Positions 43,927-53,124 of a stretch of DNA of 64,000 nt are shown here, in pieces (position 1 is the stretch's first letter; the number at the start of each line of letters is the position of its first letter). This DNA is from DASUNP01 sp963728545 (GTDB lineage: Bacteria > Acidobacteriota > Blastocatellia > UBA7656), in the NCBI GenBank assembly GCA_963728545.1, contig CAVSKO010000003.1, forward strand, positions 1-64,000, in the 5' to 3' direction. The position numbers were made by a program, and so were the translations under genes. Below the pieces are notes generated by a model, which was not told the DNA's origin, searched no databases, and saw only the letters and a program-made list of their open reading frames with translations.

Positions 43927-45075
43927 ATGGCTCAAGACGTGATAATCATCGGAGGGGGAGTTATAGGCTGTTCGATTGCGCTCCGCCTCGCCGAAGCAGG
44001 CTTGAAGGTTACGCTCATCGAGCGCGGGCGCGTGGGCTGCGAAGCGTCCCGCGCCGCAGCCGGGATGCTCTGCCCACAATCAGAAACGCATGGCCCAAGC
44101 CCTTTTCTCGACCTCGGCTTGCGCAGCCGTTCTATTTACCGAGGCTTCACAGATCACCTGACGGAATTATCGGGCATCAACGTCGAGTACCGCGACGAGG
44201 GCGTTCTTTTCATTCAGCTTGAAGGCGAAGACGACAAACAGGCGGCCCACTGGTTCAACTGGCAAACCGAAGCGGGGCTTAAACTGGAGAGGATTGCCGA
44301 AAGCGACCTTCGCATGAATGAGCCTGCTGTCACAGAACAGGCTACAGGAGCCGTTTTCATCCCCGGAGACCATCAAGTCGAAAACCGAAAGCTGATGGAC
44401 GCGCTCGCCGTCGCCTTGAAAAGGGCAGGCGTAGAGATAGTCGAAGGGAGCGATGTCAGCCGCCTGATAGTAGACCGAGGCAAGATCGAAGGCGTCGTTT
44501 CGGGCGTTGAGCGACTGGAAGCAGGTGCCGTGGTAGTTGCAGCCGGATGCTGGTCCGGCAGGTTGCTCGCCCCGCTAGGCTTGAACATAGAAATAGTTCC
44601 CGCGCGAGGGCAGATGATAGCGTTGAAAGGCAGCGCCGCTCCTCTCAACCGCGTTCTTCATTCGACCCGGTGTTATCTTGTGCCGCGCCGTGATGGGCGC
44701 ATACTTGTCGGCAGCACTGTTGAGTATGCGGGATTTGAAAAAGGAATCACTGCCGGAGGTATCGCATCGCTCATCACCGCAGCGGTAGAGCTTGTTCCGA
44801 GTCTCGAAGAGTTTGAGATAGTTGAAGCGTGGTCGGGGTTAAGGCCCGACACGGCAGACCATCTGCCTGTGATGGGCGCAAGCGATATCAAAAACCTTTT
44901 TATCGCGAGCGGCCATTTTAGAAATGGGATATTGCTCGCGCCCGTGACGGCAGAGCTTATGTGTGAATTGATCATCAGCGGGCGCGCGCCCGAAGAGTTA
45001 CAACCGTTCGGCGTTGAAAGGTTTTTGAATTCTCAAGAGCAAGAACAGGCGGAGCCGGTAACGGCTAATGATTGA
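43927..45075 (+). CDS. thiO: Glycine oxidase ThiO
   Basis: A 382-residue FAD-dependent amine oxidase of the DAO family. It starts with the FAD motif IIIGGGVIGCSIALRLAEAG and has the C-terminal FAD segment HFRNGILLAPVTAELM. It matches ThiO, which makes the dehydroglycine used for the thiazole of thiamin. It is divergent from the TetR-crotonase gene. An alternative ATG at 43909 would add six residues; neither has a clear ribosome site. No thiG or thiS gene is adjacent; thiC lies at 18.9 kb. Confidence 0.88.
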   Translation: MAQDVIIIGGGVIGCSIALRLAEAGLKVTLIERGRVGCEASRAAAGMLCPQSETHGPSPFLDLGLRSRSIYRGFTDHLTELSGINVEYRDEGVLFIQLEGEDDKQAAHWFNWQTEAGLKLERIAESDLRMNEPAVTEQATGAVFIPGDHQVENRKLMDALAVALKRAGVEIVEGSDVSRLIVDRGKIEGVVSGVERLEAGAVVVAAGCWSGRLLAPLGLNIEIVPARGQMIALKGSAAPLNRVLHSTRCYLVPRRDGRILVGSTVEYAGFEKGITAGGIASLITAAVELVPSLEEFEIVEAWSGLRPDTADHLPVMGASDIKNLFIASGHFRNGILLAPVTAELMCELIISGRAPEELQPFGVERFLNSQEQEQAEPVTAND

Positions 45076-45105
45076 GAATCTTCTGTATTCTTAAAGGCTT
45101 TTAAA

Positions 45106-45296
45106 AGCCTCGAAGAGGCGAAATTCAATAGCCCGGCGCGATGCGCCGGGTGACAAGCGGCGAATAACGACAAGCCCTGAAAGGGCGAAATAAAGTCGAT
45201 CAATCAAACTTATTTCGCCCTTTCAGGGCTTGTCGTCTTGCGCTAATGAACACAGGGCGTTGCCCTGTGCTATTGGATTTCGCCCCTTTGGGGCTT
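45106..45296. repeat. Nested intergenic palindrome family B, copy 2 (inverted)
   Basis: The same nested architecture as 35699-35893: outer AAATTCAATAG/CTATTGGATTT, central pair ACAAGCCCTGAAAGGGCGAA/TTCGCCCTTTCAGGGCTTGT. The CCCGGCGC and CACAGGGC hairpins are on opposite sides compared with copy 1, so it is inserted in the other orientation. It separates thiO and metG, which converge. Confidence 0.85.
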
Positions 45297-45334
45297 TCGA
45301 GTTTGTCTTTCGAACATCTCTCAAACCTGCGCGA

Positions 45335-47368
45335 TTACTTCAACCGCGCGCCGTTTGGAACATCTTCCGCGAAAGTAGCAAGCACCGGCTTGCCGTTCTC
45401 GCCTACGGATGCAGCCAGTAACATCCCATTTGATTCCAAACCGCGCAGCTTGCGCGGGGCGAGGTTTGCCACAACGATTATCTTTCGCCCGATGACATCT
45501 TCGGGAGCGTAATGCTCGGCAATCCCGGCGAGAATCTGTCTGGGTTGTGATTCTCCTACATCTACGATCAAGCGCAGCAACCGGTCGGCTTTAGGCACGC
45601 GCTCTGCTTCAAGCACGGTCGCCGCGCGCAATTCTACTTTCACAAAATCATCGATTGAAATCGTATCCGCAACCGGAGGCGCGGCGGCTTGCGTAGCGCC
45701 GGCGGGGCTTGCCGCCTCTTGCTCTTTCGTCGTCGCCTGCTCGACCGTACCAGGCAAAGCCACTTGCTCGGCTGGCTGCTCGTCTGCTTTCTGTTTCTGA
45801 TTTTCAATCTCTGTCATTATCTTTTCCTTGTTGAGTTTCGGAAATGCGGGGCTTATCCGGTCTACCTTAGACACGTCCACTCTCTCGCCCCATTGCGCGC
45901 CGTTCGGGTTAATCTTTAAAGGCTCGCCCGCCAGCCCCATCTGTTTCCAGATTTCGCTTGTCGTTTCCGGCAGCACGGGCGCGGCAAGCAACACGACCTG
46001 GCGCAATCCTTCATACGCCGTTGCGATAACGCCTTCGAGCCGCTCGCGCGCCGCCGTGTCTTTAGCGAGCTTCCAGGGCTGGTTGTCGGTTATAAACTTG
46101 TCGATGCGTGCGATGCCCGCCCAGGCCGCTTCAATCGCGCGCGAGAAATTCATCGCGTTGTATTCTTCATCGAATTTTGCTTTCGCCTGCTCGATAGCCT
46201 TTCGCACTTCGTCCGAATCCGTTTCGGCGCCAGTGACCGGGCGAGGCGGCTGGCCTTCGAAATAGTTTTTGACCATCGTAAGCGTCCGGCTGGCGAGGTT
46301 TCCCAACCCGTCTGCCAGATCGGCGTTGACCCGATCAATCAGCGCCTCATAAGTGAAATCCCCGTCCTGGCCGAAGGACATCTCGCGCAGCACAAAGTAC
46401 CGAATCATGTCGGGCGTGAAATGCGCGTGAAGCACCGGCAGGTCTATGGTGTTGCCGAGCGTTTTCGACATCTTTCGCCCGCTCGACAGCCACATCCCGT
46501 GTGCGAAAACCTGGCGCGGCAATTGTTCTTTTTCAAACCCTGCGCCCATCAAGAAAGCAGGCCAGTAGACGGCGTGGAACCTCAGTATGTCTTTGCCGAC
46601 CAGATGCAGCGCGGGCCAATAACGCTCGAACTCTTTGTTAGGGTCGTTCGGCCAGCCGAGCGCCGTGATGTAATTCGACAGCGCATCCAACCAGACATAC
46701 ATCGTATGATTCGGGTCGCCCGGAACAAGTATTCCCCATTTCACCGACGTGCGGCTGATCGATAGGTCTTTAAGCCCGCTCGCTACAAACGAGCGTACTT
46801 CGTTGCGGCGCGCATCGGGCTGCACGAAGTCCGGGCGAGAGTCGTATAGCTCAAGCAAGCGGTCTTGAAAATCGGAGAGCCGGAAAAAATAACTCTCTTC
46901 CGCCACTCGATCAAGCGGGCGGTCGTGCAGCGGGCACAAAGGATTCTCGACATCCTGCTCGGCATCCTTGAACTCGTTGCAGTAGCCGCAGAACCAGCCT
47001 TCGTATTGACCTTTGTAGATGTGGCCGCGCTCGTCCAATCTGCGCCAGAGATTTGCTACAGCCTCTTCGTGAAGACCGTCTGTCGTGCGTATCCACCGGT
47101 CGAACTTCACGTTGAACTTTGCAAACGCAGTTTTGAATTCATCCACGATCTCATCGACGTGCTGTTTGACTGGAATGCCGCGCGCGGCGGCGGCGCGCTC
47201 AATGTTTATGCCGTGCTCGTCGGTCCCCGTAAGAAAGAATGAGTTGATACCGCGCTGACGCTTGAACATCGTAAGCGAGTCCGCGACAAGCGTAGTGTAG
47301 GCGTGCCCCAGGTGAGGCCGCGCGTTGACGTAATAAATCGGCGTAGTGACGTAAAAAGTTTCTCGCAT
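45335..47368 (-). CDS. metG: Methionyl-tRNA synthetase MetG
   Basis: A 677-residue class I synthetase. The HIGH-type motif is HLGHAY near residue 20 and the KMSKS loop is KMSKTLGN. The zinc-binding CP insertion shows CGYCNEFKD...CPLH. An anticodon domain is followed by a disordered Ala/Gln/Glu linker. The C-terminal 110 residues are a tRNA-binding (Trbp111/EMAPII-like) domain beginning SIDDFVKVELRAATV. It charges initiator and elongator tRNA-Met. It lies downstream of folE on the same strand. Confidence 0.97.
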   Translation of the reverse strand: MRETFYVTTPIYYVNARPHLGHAYTTLVADSLTMFKRQRGINSFFLTGTDEHGINIERAAAARGIPVKQHVDEIVDEFKTAFAKFNVKFDRWIRTTDGLHEEAVANLWRRLDERGHIYKGQYEGWFCGYCNEFKDAEQDVENPLCPLHDRPLDRVAEESYFFRLSDFQDRLLELYDSRPDFVQPDARRNEVRSFVASGLKDLSISRTSVKWGILVPGDPNHTMYVWLDALSNYITALGWPNDPNKEFERYWPALHLVGKDILRFHAVYWPAFLMGAGFEKEQLPRQVFAHGMWLSSGRKMSKTLGNTIDLPVLHAHFTPDMIRYFVLREMSFGQDGDFTYEALIDRVNADLADGLGNLASRTLTMVKNYFEGQPPRPVTGAETDSDEVRKAIEQAKAKFDEEYNAMNFSRAIEAAWAGIARIDKFITDNQPWKLAKDTAARERLEGVIATAYEGLRQVVLLAAPVLPETTSEIWKQMGLAGEPLKINPNGAQWGERVDVSKVDRISPAFPKLNKEKIMTEIENQKQKADEQPAEQVALPGTVEQATTKEQEAASPAGATQAAAPPVADTISIDDFVKVELRAATVLEAERVPKADRLLRLIVDVGESQPRQILAGIAEHYAPEDVIGRKIIVVANLAPRKLRGLESNGMLLAASVGENGKPVLATFAEDVPNGARLK

Positions 47369-47379
47369 ATTTGTCAGTC

Positions 47380-47443
47380 GTCCGTTGTCGTTCGTTGGTC
47401 AGTTGCCTTTGACGAGTTAAACAACTGAAGGCTGACAACGGAC
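47380..47443. repeat. Intergenic hairpin between metG and folE
   Basis: The arms GTCCGTTGTC (47380-47389) and GACAACGGAC (47434-47443) are exact inverted complements. In the direction of folE transcription no U tract follows, so it is better called a hairpin than a terminator. The words GTCAG/CTGAC flank it in a partly repeated pattern. Confidence 0.6.
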
Positions 47444-47445
47444 AA

Positions 47446-48060
47446 TCAAGTTTTTTTAATCAGTGACATCGCCTCGGCGCGTGTGCGCGGGTCTGTCAGA
47501 AAGCCGCCGCGCAGGGCGCTTGTGATAGTTATTGAGCCGGGCTTCTTTATGCCGCGCATCTCCATGCACATGTGCTCGGCTTCGATGACGACCATCACGC
47601 CGGTCGCCCGCAGCTCATCATAAAGCAGGTCGGCTATCTCCGTAGTCAACCGCTCCTGGATATTAGGCTTTCTCGCCATCATATCGGCCACGCGCGCCAG
47701 CTTTGACAGTCCCACGATTCGACCCTGGCGAGGAATGTAGGCGATGTGCGCCACGCCCGTAAACGGCAACAGATGATGTTCGCAGATCGAATTGAGCGGA
47801 ATATCTTTTACTATCACCATCTCGTCGTGCGTCTCGGCCGGTATGACGTGAAGGAACTGGCGCGAGTCCGTGTGCAAGCCTGCGCAAATCTCTTCGTACA
47901 TAAGCGCGACGCGGCGCGGCGTTCCCTGCAATCCCGGCCGGTCAGGGTTTTCGCCTATGCCTTCGAGTATCAATCTGACTCCGGCTTCAATCTTGGTCAG
48001 ATCGAAATCATTGCCGTGTTTGTTTACGGCCGTGTTGTTATTTTTCTTCGAGTTTGCCAT
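47446..48060 (-). CDS. folE: GTP cyclohydrolase I FolE
   Basis: A 204-residue enzyme making dihydroneopterin triphosphate, the entry to folate and queuosine. It shows the zinc and active-site segments CEHHLLPFTG and the conserved GLSKLAR. The last third ends typically for the family. The N-terminus is Asn/Lys-rich. It overlaps larC by 23 bases, so the pair is translationally coupled. QueD (33 kb) uses its product. Confidence 0.96.
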   Translation of the reverse strand: MANSKKNNNTAVNKHGNDFDLTKIEAGVRLILEGIGENPDRPGLQGTPRRVALMYEEICAGLHTDSRQFLHVIPAETHDEMVIVKDIPLNSICEHHLLPFTGVAHIAYIPRQGRIVGLSKLARVADMMARKPNIQERLTTEIADLLYDELRATGVMVVIEAEHMCMEMRGIKKPGSITITSALRGGFLTDPRTRAEAMSLIKKT

Positions 48061-49270
48061 TCGCCTGCTCTTTTTTCCGGTAGGCTGCGCTCGCAGCCGC
48101 TTGCACTTCCATCGGCGTCACACCGACCGCTTCGGCCAGCCGCGCGCAGTCTTCGTACTCCGGTTGAAAGTGTAACGTGCGCCCGCCGCTCGTCGCCACC
48201 TTTACGCGTACGCTGCCGTATTCAGTCTCCACCATCTCAACTTCGCGCGCAAGAATTCTACGCTTCGCTTCGTAGTAACGAACGCCAAGCGTCGTCGTCT
48301 GCGCAAGCAGCATATCAATGATGGAGTTCGATGATGGCTGTTCGCTCAAAACGGTCAGCACGACGCCCGGCCTCGATTTTTTCATCTGCACAGGTGTTAT
48401 GAATACATCCAGCGCGCCGAGCTTGAACGCCTGCTTTATCACGTATTCATAAGCCTGCGGGTTCATGTCATCGATATTTGTCTCGATGACTACGACCAGG
48501 TTTTCCGGTTCATGCGAAAGTTGATTTTCGCGGCTCTGGGAGCCTTCTTCTGACGACTCGGCAAGCACAAGACGGAGCGCGTTGGGAAACCCTGCGGGAT
48601 TTCTCGACCCCGCGCCGTAGCCTATGCGATTGATTGACATTCCGGGCAACACTCCGAATGATTCGCACAGGGTCATCACGATTGCCGCTCCCGTCGGGGT
48701 TACGAATTCGCCTTCAAGCTCGCCCGCGTAGATCGGCGCTCCTCGCAAAATCTCAGCCGTCCCCGGTGCGGGAACGGGCAATAAACCGTGCGCGGCCCTG
48801 ACCGAGCCGTAACCCACTCGAAGCGGCGAGGAGATGAAGCGGTCTACGCCAAGCATTTCAAAACCTATCATCGCCCCGACAATGTCTATTATCGAATCCA
48901 CAGCTCCTACTTCGTGAAAATGAACTTTATCAGCGGTCGTCCCGTGCGCTCGCGCTTCGGCTTCTGCGAGCCGCTCGAAGGCTCGAAGCGAGCGGCTACG
49001 GGCAAGCTCAGTTAGCTTGCTGTTATTGATAATCTCGCGAATGTCGGCAAGGTGACGCGCCGGCTGTGGGGTCGCTTCTACTTCGACATCAAATTTCGTC
49101 GCGGCAATCCCGCTTCGCTCCACGCGGTCGATTTTAATTTCGTAGCCGCTCAAACCGAGCGACGCCAGCTGATGCTTTAATGATTCAACATCGATGCCGA
49201 GATCGATCAGCGCGCCGATAGTCATATCGCCGCTTATGCCTGCAAAGCAATCGAAGTAAAGCACGCGCAT
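48038..49270 (-). CDS. larC: LarC-type nickel-insertion protein
   Basis: A 410-residue protein of the LarC/UPF0272 family, which installs nickel in the pincer cofactor of lactate racemase and related enzymes. The N-terminus FDCFAGISGDM is the signature, and the middle has HFHEVGAVDSI. In lactobacilli LarC is made by programmed frameshift; here one continuous frame is present. LarB and LarE are not adjacent. Its ATG overlaps the Sir2 stop (TGATG), and its end overlaps folE. Confidence 0.92.
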   Translation of the reverse strand: MRVLYFDCFAGISGDMTIGALIDLGIDVESLKHQLASLGLSGYEIKIDRVERSGIAATKFDVEVEATPQPARHLADIREIINNSKLTELARSRSLRAFERLAEAEARAHGTTADKVHFHEVGAVDSIIDIVGAMIGFEMLGVDRFISSPLRVGYGSVRAAHGLLPVPAPGTAEILRGAPIYAGELEGEFVTPTGAAIVMTLCESFGVLPGMSINRIGYGAGSRNPAGFPNALRLVLAESSEEGSQSRENQLSHEPENLVVVIETNIDDMNPQAYEYVIKQAFKLGALDVFITPVQMKKSRPGVVLTVLSEQPSSNSIIDMLLAQTTTLGVRYYEAKRRILAREVEMVETEYGSVRVKVATSGGRTLHFQPEYEDCARLAEAVGVTPMEVQAAASAAYRKKEQANGKLEEK

Positions 49271-50031
49271 CAGCCGCGCTCCTTGATGAATTGAGGCAGG
49301 ATGTCCCCGGCCCGCCCCAACACCGTCACGTCTACGTAAAAAGATATATCGGTTTGTTCAGGGTTGATCTCGATCACGCGCGCTCCGGCTTGCTTTGCAA
49401 GGATCGGCAATCCGGCAGCCGGATAGACAACGGCGGAAGTCCCTATCACAAAAAAAAGATCGGCGCGTGCGGCTGCTTCCTCGGCGCGCTCGAATACGCC
49501 TCCGGGCAAAAGCTCGCCGAACAAAACCACGTCGGGCCGCGCCGGGCCTCCGCACACAAGACAGAGCGGCGGGTTCTGCTCAAGCGGGGATTCGCGCGCT
49601 TCAAAGACGCTGGCGCAGCGAAGACACCGCGCCCGCCAGATGTTGCCGTGAAGCTCAAGCAGATTCTGGCTCCCGGCTTCGCGATGAAGATCATCTATGT
49701 TTTGAGTAATCAGCGTGAACTCTTCAAACCGCTGTTCCCATCGGGCGAGCGCCGTGTGCCCCGGATTAGGCTTCAGCTCTTTGAGCATGCCGCGCCGGTA
49801 ATCGAACCATTCCCAGACCAATCGAGGGTCGCTTGCGATCAACTCGGCAGAAGATAGCTCGGTTACGGGCCGCCCCCGCCAGGTCCAGATTTCCGAGTTG
49901 CCTCCGCCGCGAAACGTAGGCACGCCGCTCTCGGCTGAAATCCCCGCGCCTGTAAGCACGGCGACACGGCGAGCGCCGTCGAACAAATTGAGAAGATCGT
50001 CTGTTACTTCAGTCAGCACCATAGAATTCAA
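49270..50031 (-). CDS. Sir2-family NAD-dependent protein deacylase
   Basis: A 253-residue sirtuin. It shows GAGISAESGVPTFRG (NAD pocket) near residue 28, TQNIDDLHREAGS (catalytic His region) and a zinc site from two C-x2-C pairs (CLRCAS and CLVCGG). The motif PDVVLFGELLP is typical. It removes acyl groups from lysines using NAD. It heads the sir2-larC-folE unit, overlapping larC by one base. The target is unknown. Confidence 0.93.
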   Translation of the reverse strand: MNSMVLTEVTDDLLNLFDGARRVAVLTGAGISAESGVPTFRGGGNSEIWTWRGRPVTELSSAELIASDPRLVWEWFDYRRGMLKELKPNPGHTALARWEQRFEEFTLITQNIDDLHREAGSQNLLELHGNIWRARCLRCASVFEARESPLEQNPPLCLVCGGPARPDVVLFGELLPGGVFERAEEAAARADLFFVIGTSAVVYPAAGLPILAKQAGARVIEINPEQTDISFYVDVTVLGRAGDILPQFIKERG

Positions 50032-50089
50032 ACCCCGCTCCGTAAAAATGAGTATGCTATAAACCGCGTTGCAGCAAAGTCAAGGCTTC

Positions 50090-50178
50090 CTTCGGAGTGC
50101 GGGACCCCGCGCCGCTTTCGAATCAGCTATCCCTGCATTGGCCTAACTAAAAGCGGCGCGGGGTCCCGCACTCCAAAG
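50090..50178. repeat. Palindrome family C, full copy
   Basis: The 29-base arms CTTCGGAGTGCGGGACCCCG... and its complement ...CGGGGTCCCGCACTCCAAAG pair with one or two mismatches around a loop with GGCCTAACTAAAA. It separates the Sir2 gene from the divergent RDD gene. The copies at 20.8 and 32.9 kb are shorter relatives. Confidence 0.8.
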
Positions 50179-50289
50179 ATATAGCTTCCATTGAAAACTT
50201 GACTTTTTAACCGTCTGTAATATATTTACACCGGCCTTCAAAGATCCCCGTCAAGCCCGATCAAGATCAGGTCACAAGGAGATTCAAGC

Positions 50290-50976
50290 ATGCCAAAGTT
50301 TTGCCAAAGGTGCGGCGCACAAAATCAGGATTGGGCGCAAGCCTGTCAAAACTGCGCCATCCCTTTGCCCGCGCCTCCCACGGGAAATCCGCAGGGTTAT
50401 TATCCGAACTATCCGCCGCCGCCGCCGCAAGGACAGCCGTACGGCGCATATCCCCAGATGTATGGCTATGCCGCTCAGCCCGCGCACGCGCACGCTTTGC
50501 CCGGCGATTACGCGGGAATCGGCAAGCGGTTTCTGGCTAGCTTGCTGGAAGGCGTAGTAGTAATGGCGGGATGCATTCCGGGATTCGTGCTGTTGATGAT
50601 AGGCGTAGGGATAGCCGACTCGGCCTACTCTAGAAGTGATAGAGAGATGGGCAGCCTGCTTGCCATATTAGGCGTAATACTTATAATTGTCGGCTACCTG
50701 GGCATGCTGTTGTATAACATCTATCTTCTCGGCAGAGACGGGGCAACGCTGCCAAAGAAGTGGTGCGGGATCGCCGTGCTCGACCGTCAGGGGCGTCCGC
50801 TCGGATTCGCTAAAGCTCTGGCGCGCGAGCTTATAAAGAATGTTTTAGGAAACGCATGCGGCCTCTTGCTGTTGTGGCCGCTCTGGGACAGCGAACACCA
50901 GGGACTTTACGACAAGATGTTCGACGCTAACGTGTACGAGTACGATTCTAATAGAGCCTCCCTCAATCTCAGGTAA
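50290..50976 (+). CDS. Zinc-ribbon / Pro-rich / RDD-family membrane protein
   Basis: A 228-residue protein with the same plan as the CD225 protein at 21.1 kb. The N-terminal zinc ribbon is C5-x2-C8, C19-x2-C22, then a Pro/Gln/Gly/Tyr-rich linker (about 25-72), then an RDD-type membrane domain with three hydrophobic segments. RDD proteins are small transporters or channels of debated function; the segment LGRDGATLPKKW is characteristic. The ribosome site AAGGAG lies 9 bases upstream. The gene is followed by argS after 84 bp. Confidence 0.82.
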   Translation: MPKFCQRCGAQNQDWAQACQNCAIPLPAPPTGNPQGYYPNYPPPPPQGQPYGAYPQMYGYAAQPAHAHALPGDYAGIGKRFLASLLEGVVVMAGCIPGFVLLMIGVGIADSAYSRSDREMGSLLAILGVILIIVGYLGMLLYNIYLLGRDGATLPKKWCGIAVLDRQGRPLGFAKALARELIKNVLGNACGLLLLWPLWDSEHQGLYDKMFDANVYEYDSNRASLNLR

Positions 50977-51060
50977 TCAGATTTTCAAATAGAGCGAACG
51001 GCTGCTAATATCCTTGATTCCACTCTCCGAGTGAATAACGACCAGGGAGCAGACCGAACT

Positions 51061-53046
51061 ATGTCGCTTCAGGAAGCAGTCCGTAATCAGCTTTCATCGG
51101 CTATAAAAAAAACATACGCGCTCGATCTCAGTGATTTTTCGGCGGAGATACCTCCGCGCACAGAGCTTGGTGATCTCGCTTTTCCGGTCGCTTTTGAGCT
51201 GGCAAAACGATTGAAAGCGCAGACGGGCGAAAAACATAATCCGAGGGACATTGCTTCACGGCTGGCCGAAGAGTTGCGCGCGGTCGAAGGCGTCGCGCGA
51301 GTCGAGGTGGCGGGCGCGGGCTACATCAACGTTTATCTGGACAGGGCCGGCTACTTGCTCGACGTGGCGCTAGCACCTTCGCCGCTCTCTCCACAGCTTG
51401 GCGGAAAGCTCATAGTCGAGCACACGGCGGTTAACCCGAACAAGGCGGCACACATCGGCCATCTGCGGAACGCCGTGCTGGGCGATACGACCGTCCGAAT
51501 GCTCAGGGCAGCGGGCGAGCAGGTCGAAATCCAGAATTACATTGATAACACGGGCGTGCAGGTCGCGGACGTAGTCGTCGGCTTCAAATACCTGGATGGG
51601 AAAACTCTCGACGAGATCAAAGCCATCGAAGGCAAATTCGATTATTACTGCTGGGATCTTTACGCTCGCGTGGGCGGCTTTTACGAAGAGGACCGTTCGC
51701 GCTTGCAGTTTCGCGCAGAAACCTTGCACGAGATCGAGTCGGGCAAAGGCGAGACATACGAGATGGCCGATTACATCTCGACTCGAATACTCAACTGCCA
51801 TTTAGATACTATGCTTCGCATCGGCGTCGAGTATGATTTGATGACGCGCGAATCGGATGTGCTTCATATGCATTTGTGGAATCGCGCTTTCGAACTGCTC
51901 AAAGAGCGCGGGGGCATAGAATACGAAACCGTCGGCAAGCTGGCCGGGTGCTGGGTGATGCGCTCGGCGGATGAAGGGCAAGAGGGTGATACAGAGACCG
52001 AGCACGAAGCCGATAAAGTGATCGTTCGATCAAACGGCACAGTCACCTACACGGGCAAGGACATCGCTTTCCACCTCTGGAAACTCGGACAACTGGGGCT
52101 GGATTTTTATTACAAGCCTTTTCGCACTTATCCCGACGGCGCGGTCGCCTGGATCAGCACAAGCGAAGCGGAGGAGAACGACCCTGCCCACCCGGAGTTC
52201 GGAAACGGCGCGGCTTACTTTAACGTGATCGATATAGGCCAGTCCTACCCGCAGCATTACGTCAAGCTCGGCGTGATGATCGTGGACCACGACGAGCGCG
52301 TGGAGCGAAGCGCGCACCTTGCTTACGAAAAGGTCGTGTTAACGCCCGCGGCTGCCGAACAGCTTGGGCAAAAGCTATCGGAAGATGACAGGCAGCGCGG
52401 CGCGGTCAGCATGTCGGGCAGAAAAGGGCTGGGCGTAAAGGCCGACGATTTGATCGACCAGCTTGAGGCAAACGCCCTGGCCGAAGTCGCGAGCCGCCAT
52501 CCCGAATTGAGCGGGCAAGAGCAGCGCGACGCGGCGCACAAGATCGCAGTCGGGGCGCTGCGTTACTTTCTGCTCAAATATTCGCGGACCTCTATAATCT
52601 CTTTCGATTTCAAAGAGGCGCTGGCTTTCGACGGCGAGACCGGCCCTTACATTCAATACTCGGTAGTCCGCGCGAACTCGATCTTTAGAAAGCTCGCGGA
52701 AGCGGGCGCAGACCTTACCGCGCTCGACGTTCGAGCAGTCTCTCGCGAGCGTATTGCCGAGCTTTTCACCGCCGAAGGCGGGGACGATTTATGGTCGCTG
52801 GTTTATCTGGCGGCGCGGCTGGGTGATGTCTTGCGCGGGGCGGTCACGGGTTTGGAGCCTTCGATCATAGCAAAGTGGGCTTTCCAGATTGCTCAGCGAT
52901 TCAACCTCTTTTACCACAATTATCATATCCTATCGGAAAGCGACGCGGAGCGGCGCGCTCTGCTGGTGAGCATTACTTCAATCGTTCGGCGTCAGCTTAT
53001 CGCGGCCCTTGACGTGCTGGGCATCGAAGCGCCCGAGCGTATGTGA
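51061..53046 (+). CDS. argS: Arginyl-tRNA synthetase ArgS
   Basis: A 661-residue class I synthetase. The N-terminal add-on domain is followed by the HIGH-type motif HIGHLRNAVLG. The KMSKS region has the ArgS form MSGRKGLGV. The C-terminal anticodon domain is present and ends near APERM. It charges tRNA-Arg. The ATG at 51061 was chosen; a GTG at 51031 would add ten residues. GGGAG lies 12 bases upstream. It is followed by a DAHP synthase gene. Confidence 0.95.
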   Translation: MSLQEAVRNQLSSAIKKTYALDLSDFSAEIPPRTELGDLAFPVAFELAKRLKAQTGEKHNPRDIASRLAEELRAVEGVARVEVAGAGYINVYLDRAGYLLDVALAPSPLSPQLGGKLIVEHTAVNPNKAAHIGHLRNAVLGDTTVRMLRAAGEQVEIQNYIDNTGVQVADVVVGFKYLDGKTLDEIKAIEGKFDYYCWDLYARVGGFYEEDRSRLQFRAETLHEIESGKGETYEMADYISTRILNCHLDTMLRIGVEYDLMTRESDVLHMHLWNRAFELLKERGGIEYETVGKLAGCWVMRSADEGQEGDTETEHEADKVIVRSNGTVTYTGKDIAFHLWKLGQLGLDFYYKPFRTYPDGAVAWISTSEAEENDPAHPEFGNGAAYFNVIDIGQSYPQHYVKLGVMIVDHDERVERSAHLAYEKVVLTPAAAEQLGQKLSEDDRQRGAVSMSGRKGLGVKADDLIDQLEANALAEVASRHPELSGQEQRDAAHKIAVGALRYFLLKYSRTSIISFDFKEALAFDGETGPYIQYSVVRANSIFRKLAEAGADLTALDVRAVSRERIAELFTAEGGDDLWSLVYLAARLGDVLRGAVTGLEPSIIAKWAFQIAQRFNLFYHNYHILSESDAERRALLVSITSIVRRQLIAALDVLGIEAPERM

Positions 53047-53124
53047 AACGTAAGGCTGATTGCGCTAGCCGCACAGGCAAGTTATAAAATTAATTGAGAC
53101 TCGCACGCGCCGGGGAGAAAAGTC

